Assembly (NCBI RefSeq): GCF_036324505.1
Contig: NC_086354.1
Coordinates: 7,179,295 to 7,243,294, forward strand
Source: Eleginops maclovinus
Lineage: Eukaryota; Chordata; Actinopteri; Perciformes; Eleginopidae
Reading direction: 5' to 3'
DNA: 64,000 nt
Made by a program: the position numbers and the translations under genes. The notes beneath the pieces were generated by a model that had not been told where the DNA came from, searched no databases, and saw only the letters and a list, made by a program, of their open reading frames with translations. The stretch's first letter is position 1, and each line of letters opens with the position of its first letter. This document shows, piece after piece, positions 23,945-64,000 of the stretch.

Positions 23945-24195
23945 AACTAAATCATATGGCACTAGCTCATTCTATCGGGAGCTATCTTTGAACCAGAGGG
24001 TTGCTGGTTCAAGTCCCAATCGGACCGAAATATAAAGTGCTGACTGGTAGTTGGAGAAGTGCCAGTTTGCCTCCTGGGCATTGCCGAGGTGTCCTTCAGC
24101 AAAGCACCAAACCCCCAACTGCTACATGGCGCCCCTTTGCTTTGACACTTCTCCACTAAGGCATGTGTGCAGTTGATGTAAATAACACCAGAGTG
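23945..24195. repeat. tRNA-derived SINE, diverged
   Basis: A box-B-like GGTTCAAGTCC lies in GGGTTGCTGGTTCAAGTCCC at about 23999-24018, followed by a body containing GAGGTGTCCTTCAGCAAAGCACC, then CCCCAACTGCTACATGGCGCCCC. That order is typical of a common fish SINE family. Box A is degraded, so it is unlikely to be transcribed. Confidence 0.6.
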
Positions 24196-24649
24196 AAAAA
24201 TGTAATTATCTCACTGCGAACATAAAGTATTTCATAAGGTTTTAATCCTAGTCTTAAAGAGGACATTTTTACTCAAAACACAGTGCAGGCTTTTGCATTG
24301 CATTAGATTACATCATAACAGTGTTTTTATTGGTGTCTCATGCCTGCTTACCTAAAAAAAGCATGACACAATTTGAATATTTAATGGATAAGTTTCCACA
24401 ATTCAGGAAAACGTATATTTTCCTACTTTAATGATGTAATATTGAACTATGAATATATTCTATTTGGGTTTTGGGATACACCTCAAGACAATTTTGCTGA
24501 ATGAACGTTTGTGAGAAGTGATCAAAGGGAGGAAAGTAATTGTCTTTGAAAACTCAACATCACAGTATGTCTCTATGCGCTCCACTGGGTGACTCTGATG
24601 TCAAAAAATTGACTCATCTCTAAAACTTCTAAAACAAGAATAGTCCAGA

Positions 24650-24875
24650 GTTTCAGATTTTCTTACGCTGGTATAATATTGTATTCATTTGTATTTATTT
24701 GAGTTTTTATTGGACATTTTTGCTCTTATTTTCTTATGATTTCTCAATTTATTTACCTTTTTTTTTATTGCACATTCATCATTTTAATTTTAATTTACAT
24801 TTGTTTTCTTTTCATTGTATTTGATCTTTTTATCTTCTGTCGCAAAACCATTTTGCCCGGGATGAATATATCTGA
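24650..24875 (+). repeat. LINE 3'-tail-like fragment
   Basis: A T-rich run ends TCTTCTGTCGCAAAACCATTTTGCCCGGGATGAATA, resembling the common fish LINE tail that ends with a C/G-rich TTGCCCGGGAT-A-AATA motif. No protein-coding part is present. Confidence 0.4.
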
Positions 24876-24879
24876 AATC

Positions 24880-27800
24880 ATACCCACAGTTTGATAGATT
24901 TATAGTTTTAGTGGTGGCCGCACATCAGTAGATAGCAACACTCCCCACTATATTTCTTTCCCTGACAGTCTGGGTCTTACATCAAATATCTCAACATGTG
25001 GGGTTGTGTGGAACAGGATTCATAGATTTATTGTCGTAATGCTTTTAATACTATTGGCTTGTACCTAAATCTCCTAAAATATTGAGCTAATGGACTTTTC
25101 TCTATGCACCATGTTCAGAACAAACTTTGGGTCCCCTCTACTGGCAACTATAGAACCAAATGAATGATATTCATTCCAGGAAAATGTAGGGTTTGATTTG
25201 ACATATAAACCTGTAGAGATCAATGATTGGCTTTGCTTTTAGTGATATTATTTACGCCAAGGGGGTGATCATACTAGCTGAATAAACTATAAACGTTTTA
25301 TGAAACTTGATGGAAGGGTGAAACATACGTCAAGAAACCGTTAACCTTATGAGTTACAAAAGTGTTTTTCATTATTGTGTCCTGAGATCGAAAAATGTCA
25401 AATGTAACAAATGAGCTGGAGCGAGAAGATGGATTATCCTGGCATGAAGACTCAAAACTGGGGCGAAGCTCTTGTGTTCTCAGGATCAATAAATCACCTA
25501 CATATAGTTTATAGCCACATAATGATATTGCCATATTCCTTCAAACCTATGCTATCAAGACATTTGTCTTGACTTTAGACATTTGTATCTTCACATGCGC
25601 TGAATGGATTTTTACCTACGTTAAAAACTGCTTTGAAACGTCCTTCTCCCTTTGTTGCTTTCGTATTTGTTTTACTGCCAATATAGCTCCTAGCAATGTC
25701 TTACAATGAGCATCCAGGCAACATACGGTATGCCCCAATCCCTTGTTCACTCAATCATTTATAATGTTGTGTTGTGCCACTGAACGGTTTTCGTTTTTTT
25801 GTTTCCCAATACGAGAATTTTTGAGAACACCTCAGTTTTTGTACAGCTTGAAGAATCCAGATACAACATGTTAACTTTTGAGCATTAGAGTTAGACTAAT
25901 CCAGGCTAACGTCTATCACTTCTCTTTCAGAAAGATGTTTTACATTTTCCCTACAGTTATCTGACTATACCTATTGTGGGTTTGTGTGTTATGTGCAGTC
26001 ATGTTCCTGCAGTTGTTTAGACATTACAACCCTAGTTTTATTTGATTCATTGCACATGTCCAACACAATTTCCATTACATCCTTTCCATGGGCGCTCAGA
26101 CGAGATCAATACTAAGTTTGTCATTTTTTACCCTCATCTTTTGACCTGCTGTTAATCCACATTGCTGGAGACGTGGGGAGCATTGCATAAGGCATGCAGT
26201 CCGTTATATGATTGGTGATTTGTCCTTGCTTTAACAACCACTTGGCCCATCTTTCACTCTTGGATTCTTAGTTTGCTCAAAGCCAATTCTAATGAAATCT
26301 GCTTCACTCCGAGCGCGATATTCAAGCAAGACCGGTCTGGCTTATCGATAGTCCCTTTTGTTATTATAGGTTATTATAGCTCTATGCATGTTTGATCTGT
26401 GCCACTCATAACAAAGCAGAGGAAGAATGACCTTTCGTGTACAATGAGCCACAGCCCCATGAAAAGGAAATCACTATGATTACCCAGGGATTCAGCAATG
26501 CTTACTTAAAAGCCACCTAATGTCTGGCCACAGCGTAGCATTGATGATGTTTTTTGGCCAACACTGAAGATAGCATTGCAAGTCACCTTCAGTGTTTATG
26601 TTTATGATTCATTTACGTTCATGATACTTACACACTTTGTTCAGCAAGATAATCTTCACTTATTAAAACCACTCTGTGATTTTTAAAAGCGTAAACACTC
26701 TCCAGAAATAAAAGCTATAAAGACCTTCATCACGGTGGCATGGCTCCGCGTCAACACCGCTAAGCTATAGGCGACTAATGTTTGTCATGATTACGTTTTG
26801 TGGTCCCGCTTGACAGCATCGGACATTCACAAGTGGGGTATCTAGTGATGTATTTAATGTTGTAGAACAACATGTACAACTCTCTTAAGCTTGTGTTAAC
26901 CACAGATCTTATTTCAGACATTTAATCCAAGACACATTCAAAAAAACGTTGACTTTGAAACGATCAAACTGGAAGTGGTAAAATGAGTGCACCACCCAAT
27001 TGAACACAGGCCACACCATCACTGCAGCCCCCACATGAGAATAAACAGACTGTTCTTAATGTTACCTGCTAACTAACATGCCTACACTCACACCTCAGGT
27101 AAATATGCATCTCATTAGATACGCACAGTGCTTTCTGAAAATAGACGTTCTTCATCGCAAAGTGAGCAGCAAGTTTGACAGGCTTTCACTGCACACAGTA
27201 GGTGGTTTTCCGTCTTCCTTGCTCTTGAGAAGTATTCTTTTGCCTGAGAAATTCCAGTAAATGCCTACAGAATGAGTTAGTGACAGAAAGACAGAGAGAG
27301 GGAGGGTTTCTGTCATGATTTGAGAGACTGATAGGGTGTCACAAAAAGAGATTGTGTCATATTGTCCCGGTTTCCTAGTCCATTTTTCCAGCGGGTGTCT
27401 GTGCAGCTGTCAAATGAATGCTCTTATCTGACAGTTATCTGACCTGTTTAAGGGTGATGAAATGCTTTATGTGTTATTTTCCATTGTGCGAGATGTATTG
27501 TTTGAAATCCAGCCTGTGTATGTTTGGACAGTTCACCTTTCCATTTTGCCTGTCTCATTCACCAGCTGGGGGGAAAAAAACAAACAAAACAAACGTCTTT
27601 CTAGAAATCATCAGAAATATAAGACATTTGAGACTTGAGGACTCATAGTCTCCTTGACAACTGTCTCCAGGCAACCATTACTCCTCAAAGCCTTTCTCCA
27701 ACTCCGTCACTCTCTCCCTCTGACTCTACCTCGATCAACCCCTCTGTCTCTTTGCCAGTTTGCCATCCTCTCAAGAGTCCTTCCATCTCCTCTCCAGATT

Positions 27801-29140
27801 ATTGTACCAGCATCAGAAGCTATCTTATGCGATCTCATATGATTGAATACAAGAAACAGTGCCCTTTCTTTTTCTTTCTCTATACATGCAAGGTGGAGCA
27901 GAAAGAGGGGAGACTGATGGAGATGTTTTCATCAAATCGTGCCATTATTTCTGTAGAATTCATATGGTTAACTAAAATGCTTCTTTGGTTTATCATGTTA
28001 TGGGAATCAAGGGTTGGTACACCTGTTCAGTAGTTAGAAATCAAAGCCCAAATCCTAGTGTCAACCCTAACCCTTACACTTAGTATCCAAAGGGAACGTC
28101 TTTAAGTATTTGAAGCAAGCACAGTTCACCCAAAATCACAAAGAAACATTTATCCTTACTTAACTGAAGTGGTATAAAGTAATGGATGAAAAGCTTTTTA
28201 GGTTAAATGTGAACAAACAAGTTTTGTTGAAATGACAAATGGGGTGAAGCCTGGGAGCTAGTTCAGGCAGTCAACTCGAGCACCTATGATACATTTACCT
28301 GTGACTCGCCTCGTCCCATTTATAACCAGCGAAACACACTCTCCTAAACTTGCCACTCTACTTAAGCTGCCAGATCTGCCTGCCTCTGCCTCGCTAATGC
28401 TGCTGCTGCCACCTCCACCCAAGCATCCACCTGTAGGCTGGGGGGAATGGGTATCTAATCATCACTCAGTGATCACTCACTATGTAAATCTGTGGAGTGA
28501 TGAGGCCGAGCCTAGACGCCAAACTCAAAGTGTACGCAGCTTCTAATAAATATATCAAGAAACGAGTGAGTTGTCTGACTGAAATGCCTGTTATGACTTT
28601 ATAAGTTGATAAGGTTAGGGTTAGGTGTTTTTTATTCAGGAGTGTTGGACTTAAATTCATCAGGCGGTCACAAATAAGACGACAATGTGTTCCGGCGCTA
28701 GATGTTTCAATAAGCGTTTGCTAACCCTGACCCTGACCATAAGTAGACAGTTGAATCCAAAAGGAAAAGTACTTTAGGAGTGTACATCATTCAAAAGTGT
28801 TGTTTTTTATGGTCAATTGAGAAATCATTCACACAATTGTTGTTACCTTGTATAGCTGATGGTCCCTCTCATTTATTCATTATCACAAACAGGTACTGCA
28901 AGGTTCACCTTTCTTACCTCTTTCTAAGTGATCTGAAGTAATGGATAAATTGTGTTGTAGTTCCAACCTGAACATTGACAAATGATACAGTTAGCTTGTT
29001 AGCAAACATTAGCTTATTAACACATCTAGTACTTGGCAACATTATCATTCATTTGTAGTTACTGGCCACCAGATTGTAAGTCAAATGTTGAATCCCTTTT
29101 GGTTTGGTTGGTATCCACCACATTCTGAAAAAAAAATACA
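24880..29140. other. Intergenic DNA, nothing recognised
   Basis: More than 4 kb of unique-looking AT-rich sequence. The short open frames at 27418-27648, 27635-28033 and 28286-28546 have no recognisable domains, splice context or protein-like composition and I treat them as chance. Confidence 0.5.
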
Positions 29141-29143
29141 GCT

Positions 29144-29361
29144 AAACAATGAGCTGACGGCCGTCATATAGTTCAGTGGGTAGAACAGGCGGCCATATAC
29201 TGGGGTTTGATCCCCATGCGGTGGACCCAGGTTCGAATCCGGCCTGAGTCCCTTTGCTGCGCGTCTTCCCCTCTGTCTTCCCGTTTCTGAACTGCACTAT
29301 ATTAAAGGCACTGGTTGCCCAAAAAATTCTTTAAAAAAACCCAATAAAACAATGAGATGAC
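29144..29361 (+). mobile_element. tRNA-derived SINE with 15-bp target duplication
   Basis: The head at about 29159 contains tRNA-like box A (TAGTTCAGTGGGTAGAAC) and box B (GGTTCGAATCC). A body with CCTTTGCTGCGCGTCTTCCC and an A-rich tail follow, as in a common percomorph tRNA SINE. The element is flanked by AAACAATGAGCTGAC at 29144-29158 and AAACAATGAGATGAC at 29347-29361, a 15-base duplication with one mismatch. It is a retroposed copy, not a tRNA gene. Confidence 0.85.
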
Positions 29362-29568
29362 AATCACTCTTGTCCTTGTCTCGCTCCATGAAGCCAAGAT
29401 GTGCTGCAAATTCACCCATTATTTCGCTGTAGGTTTATATCTTTCACTAATGCATGACAATTGCAGTTGGAAAGAGGAATATTGAATATGAAATGTGGTT
29501 TTATATTATATTTACACATAAACCTTTACTGAACTTATTAGAATATAATCATTTTAGGAACTATGCTG

Positions 29569-29632
29569 ATTAAATCTGCAGTAACTGGATTGCCATGGTC
29601 CTCAATGGCAATCCAGTTACTGCAGATTTAAT
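29569..29632. repeat. Perfect 28-bp-arm hairpin with 8-base loop
   Basis: The arm at 29569-29596 (ATTAAATCTGCAGTAACTGG...) is exactly complementary to 29605-29632, with the loop GGTCCTCA between. All 28 pairs match. It lies in the intergenic DNA between nop9 and rem2. It could be a young foldback element, a recent inverted duplication, or a small-RNA precursor-like structure. Confidence 0.9.
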
Positions 29633-29639
29633 AAAGAAT

Positions 29640-31290
29640 CAGCTGGAGACACATTTTGGTTTTTACATTCTCATCAAGGAAGTAACTTGACAGATGTCCC
29701 ATAATGATCATTCTGTATATCCGTGAAACCATGATTCAATCTATTTTCAACCTGGGATTTTGTTACAAAGTGCTGACTTTGCATGTTTTTGCCGCTTAGT
29801 CCTTAACAACTGTCATCTCGAAGTCTCTAGACGACCTGAGTCATACAATCCTCCTCCTAGAAACAAATCTAATGAGACATTCATTTCATATTGTTGTCAT
29901 AAAAAAAAAAGACCAGGAAATCAATTAGGATGTCAAACAAAAATGTATTTATTTTCAGTGGAAAGACAAGAGTGCCTGTGAGACTGTGACAAACGGGTGA
30001 GTGTCAGTGACGCTGTCACGCTTGACGAGTTATCCAAACGTTTCCAGAACATTCCCTTTTTCGTCACCTGTGTGGCCAGCCCCCACATAATACAATCTCA
30101 ACACTCATAATAATGCCAGTGGGTAAAAAGAGAGAAATGAAAAACATCAAACAGCCACAGGTAGATTAGGTTGTCTCTTGTTTGTCCTACTTCAAGAACA
30201 TCCGAGCGCTCAGTGACTCAGCGTCTATTGAGGAAAAGTTCAGTCTGGTCAACGGTGCTTATTCTTTGAAGCCACTTTGACTTTTTTTTCCCGCTCCACT
30301 TCCTTGGGTAAAGGGTTCTTTGTGCTGATCTGTTCATGGTGCATTCAGCGTAAATATGGCTTGGCCGCTGATGTTTTTATCCTTGTATAAAAATCACAGA
30401 TGAATGTATGCCATTGGTATTATCAAACACTTCAAAATTGGTACGGGACAAAAAAGATCGATGCAGTGTAACGATTGTGGCTAGAAAAATGCGCAGAGAG
30501 GGAGTTTCTTTTTTTGTTTTTTTCTTATTAAATAAAGGGTTTTGCCTTTAAGATGGCATTGCTAGAGACACTAGCTGGATTGTGCATTAGCTATTGGCCA
30601 CTGAGGTACAGTAAACACAGTCAGTATCATGTACCGTAAAACCTACAGGGTCATGTCTTAGATCGTCTACTCGGCATGCTATAAAACAAGGTTCACAATA
30701 GGTAGGCTATACATTGGATTGCTATCAGTCTCTACATAATCAGTGCGTGCTACTTGTGTGTTTGTTTGTGCCCCCCCCCCCCCCCCATCCCTTCCAATCC
30801 GCAACAGTAAGTGTCCAATCAGCATCTTGATGTGACTCTCTCCGCCGACGCTAATTGTTTCTCTCCTGCTCTCATCAGGTAATGAGTGCTCGCTGATTCA
30901 CCTTAGCTGGAAATGCAAATCAAGTTCACCTCCTTATCATTTTATCTGTTTTTTGTCGCAAACATGGCCTCTATTTTTAGCGTAAAATTGGTTTCACTGA
31001 TGAAGAAGATAAAGGTTTAGTGCTACGATCAAACCTTCTTTCCCACTGTCTTTCCATTTTAATCTGCCTTAAGCACGGACTCCTCAAGCAAGATTTCTCT
31101 TCAATTTCCCCCTCAAATACTACTATCCATACTACTTATTGTCCCTCTAGTCAGTCCTCTGCTCCTTCCTTGTATTTTTCGTTTAATCCTCTTCTACTCC
31201 TCCATCTTTTACACTTTGCCATCTCCTTTAACCTGGTGTGTGCACATGTATTGGAGTGTTGTCTGTGTGTAGGCTTGTGTGTGTAATTGG
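29640..31290. other. Intergenic DNA / possible long rem2 3'UTR
   Basis: This is downstream of the rem2 stop on the minus strand. It contains a 16-C run at 30771-30786 and a block at about 30845-30930 with TAATGAGT and ATGCAAAT octamer-like motifs. No minus-strand AATAAA close to the stop was apparent, so rem2 may have a long 3'UTR through here. No other gene is supported. Confidence 0.4.
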
Positions 31291-31295
31291 GGGGT

Positions 31296-61757
<30,462 letters not shown>

Positions 61758-62165
61758 GGTTATCAATAAGTATCCTCTTTATGGATCAGGTGCTGTAGTT
61801 GTATCCGCCTCTTCCGCCCGGTTCAGGTCATCTGTGCGGGTTGCAGACCCGGCATCACACTCACAGCCGCGGGAGCAGACGGCGCACAAAAGAGACGCGC
61901 CACATCTCGTTTAACATCATGTTATTCTTCCAACTCCGGCGCGTAAAACCCTCCTCTGGTGCCAGGCATGGAAAACTGTGATAGGCAGTAGCTAGTAGGC
62001 TGGAAGGGGGGGGAGGCTACACCTGCGTCTGGAATAAGAAGCGACTTCTTGTGGGAAAAATAAAGATAGCCATGAGCACACAAACACACATCCCCTTCTG
62101 TCCTTTTGGCGTCCTAATGGCCAGCAGCGACTGCGCTTCCCTCCCCACCTCCTATGAATACCTGC
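61758..62165 (-). promoter_or_regulatory. rem2: Probable rem2 5'UTR and promoter
   Basis: This is the sequence upstream of the rem2 start on the minus strand. It is clearly more CpG-rich than the introns (for example CCGCGGGAGCAGACGGCGCA, AGACGCGCCAC, CTCCGGCGCGTAAAA around 61865-61945). No unambiguous TATA box is present. Confidence 0.5.
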
Positions 62166-62169
62166 ATAT

Positions 62170-62318
<149 letters not shown>

Positions 62319-62549
62319 GTGTATTGGGGGCGAGTCCTTGAGTGCATGTATTACTATGGGAAGGGTTGGGTAGGAGGTGGAGGGAGGGAGCGATGGTGAT
62401 ATAAGGGTGAAGCAGTGTCTCTCGTGTCGTTCCTGCAGTGTAAATATCAGCTGGTGCTTTCGATACAAATAATTCACATCACAGGGCTGGGTTTTCCCCC
62501 GGTGTCTTTAAAAGTAAATAATCAGGTTTTCTCGCTGTGGGTTGAAGCT

Positions 62550-62583
62550 GCCGCCAGAGGGAGGCAGAGGGACGCCATCTTGG
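62550..62583. promoter_or_regulatory. CTCF-like and YY1-like motif pair upstream of rem2
   Basis: GCCGCCAGAGGGAGGCAG resembles the CTCF core, and CGCCATCTTGG a few bases later resembles the YY1/AAGATGGCG site. Both are motif matches by eye only. Confidence 0.35.
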
Positions 62584-62672
62584 AAAAAGGTGCAAATAAA
62601 TGTTTGTAGGCCTACCTGTACAAAACAATAAGGTTTTATTGTGCTACCATTACCTCAAATAAGCAGAATTGT

Positions 62673-62695
62673 TATATATATATATATATATATAT
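62673..62695. repeat. (TA)n microsatellite
   Basis: A perfect 23-base TA run. Confidence 0.95.
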
Positions 62696-62918
62696 TAGCC
62701 TTTTTAATGATTTAAAGGAGCACCCTACTTTTCACAACAGATAATAATCAACTGAAACACGATGATGTCATCCGTTTAGAAAAATGTTCTTAAAGATAAA
62801 CAGGTTACAAAATTATTAAGTTGCGTTATGAAAAATGTATAATGCATTTTTCTTGACCCAAGTTGTCTTTGCTTTTTTGTTTCAATTTTAACCTGTCTTT
62901 TTCACTATCGTTTGAGTC

Positions 62919-63410
62919 TGTTAGATCAGCGGTTCCCAAACGTTTTTGCGGCGCACCCCCTTCTACGTCCCAACCGGGTTGACGCACCCCCCCAAAAAAC
63001 GCAAAACAATAAATAACATAAAAAACGCAACAAAGCTTTGTTTTATCGCCATATAAATCACTTTGTCATGAGACGTTCCACTTCACAGTTTCCCTGATTT
63101 CAGCCAGTTAATCATATTTTAAGACGAATGAAACGAGTTGGCGCACATATATCCTAGGCTACAGTGAAACGTAGACTGTCTTCTTCTACGTTTCTATCAA
63201 CAACTAATACATTATAGTTTTTTGATTTAAAATAAAAGGGATTACAAAGGAAATGTTTATTGTTCCTGTTTTTTATTGTAGCCTATGGAAAAATCCCACT
63301 TAAAAAACAACACTGTGTAATATTTTTACACCAGACCATCATTACATGTTTCATCTCGCGCACCCCCTGGTGGCAGCTCGCACCACACTTTGGGAATCTC
63401 TGTGTTAGAT
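62919..63410. mobile_element. hAT-type MITE with perfect 8-bp target duplication
   Basis: The element at 62927-63402 begins CAGCGGTTCCCAAACG and ends CACTTTGGGAATCTCTG, an inverted CAGxGxTTCCCAAA terminus seen in many vertebrate hAT MITEs. TGTTAGAT flanks it on both sides (62919-62926 and 63403-63410), exactly 8 bases. It is 476 bases long with no open frame. The C-rich end carries GCACCCCCTGGTGGCAG, a CTCF-like core. Confidence 0.93.
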
Positions 63411-64000
63411 TAACAAAAAACCTAGCATAAACTAAGTGAACTGTCCCTTTAAATTGCGTTTATTACACTATTTAAAATGCGAGTATGTGCTGTAGTCTAC
63501 TGCAATGTCTTTGGCGAAAAGTTTTTAAAAATTAAAAAATGATCCTCTGTCCGAATTTAAAAACTAAGTGTGTTTAAATAGGGGCAACTGATAGCTGAAT
63601 GTTTGGATGCTCATAGCCCAAAATTGCAGTGATCCTGGTTTTAATCCAGATCCCCCTTATTTTCTTAAATATAAGTGAGGGCCAACAAAAGAAAATGAAG
63701 TGAATTGCTATTAACTAAAATGTAAAGAATTTAGAGAAACTGCAATTATCTTTATTCTGAGTGTCATGATATTAAAATATACTTTTTTTTGTTCATTTTA
63801 GGGGATCATTTCTAGAAGATCGTTTAATGCTGGTGCAAAGGTCACTGTATCCGATTGCTTCACTGTAAAATATCAACATTTTGTTTAATGATGTTCAAGC
63901 AGCAGCATTATCAGCACGTCCTTCAGCTTGAGGCTGGTTATCCAGCTATTACAAATATAACTACATACATTCTATTTTAATGTAACCAATAGATTTCCCA
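63411..64000. other. Intergenic DNA at the right edge, nothing recognised
   Basis: AT-rich sequence without open frames of note, RNA genes or nameable repeats. Confidence 0.5.

Noticed and set aside
29159..29240. Functional tRNA gene
   Set aside because: Boxes A and B are present, but the sequence continues into a SINE body and A-rich tail with a target duplication, and no clean cloverleaf is formed.

Overview
This is vertebrate nuclear DNA, almost certainly from a ray-finned (teleost, probably percomorph) fish. Genes are split by GT-AG introns, coding exons are short and GC-richer than their AT-rich surroundings, and CA/CT microsatellites are long. The interspersed repeats are of kinds common in fish: a Tc1 element with an open transposase, several hAT elements and MITEs, L2-type LINE pieces and tRNA-derived SINEs. 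There are no bacterial operons, CRISPR arrays or rRNA genes.

Layout. (1) 1-510, minus strand: first coding exon of a GPR158/GPR179-type orphan class C receptor; the rest lies beyond the left edge. (2) About 2098-2907, minus: two adjacent open segments that look protein-coding but that I cannot name. (3) 2.9-11.5 kb: AT-rich intergenic DNA with a MITE, a 5'-truncated L2-like LINE, a foldback hairpin and a hAT-type MITE. (4) About 11.57-21.8 kb, plus: nop9 in 11 coding exons (612 residues as assembled here) plus a probable non-coding first exon; intron 10 holds a 1.6 kb Tc1 transposon with an uninterrupted 340-residue transposase. (5) 21.8-31.3 kb: intergenic, with MITE copies, two SINEs and a perfect 28-bp-arm hairpin. 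(6) 31296-61757, minus: rem2, an RGK-family small GTPase of 309 residues in five coding exons over 30.5 kb. Its two large introns (10.9 and 14.2 kb) hold a purine-only tract, degenerate satellites, a 16-bp tandem-repeat element, a hAT nested inside an older hAT, and long CA arrays. (7) 61.8-64 kb: rem2 upstream DNA with a CT array, CTCF/YY1-like motifs and a hAT MITE with a perfect target duplication.

The host genes are functionally independent: a synaptic orphan receptor, a ribosome-biogenesis RNA-binding protein, and an inhibitor of voltage-gated calcium channels. nop9 and rem2 converge tail to tail. The receptor exon and nop9 point away from each other, with the unnamed minus-strand segment between them. 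I see no new multi-gene system. The best leads are the nested hAT pair, the open Tc1 copy, the perfect hairpin at 29.6 kb, the 16-bp array element at 45 kb, the unnamed coding segment at 2.1-2.9 kb and the unusual C-terminus of rem2.
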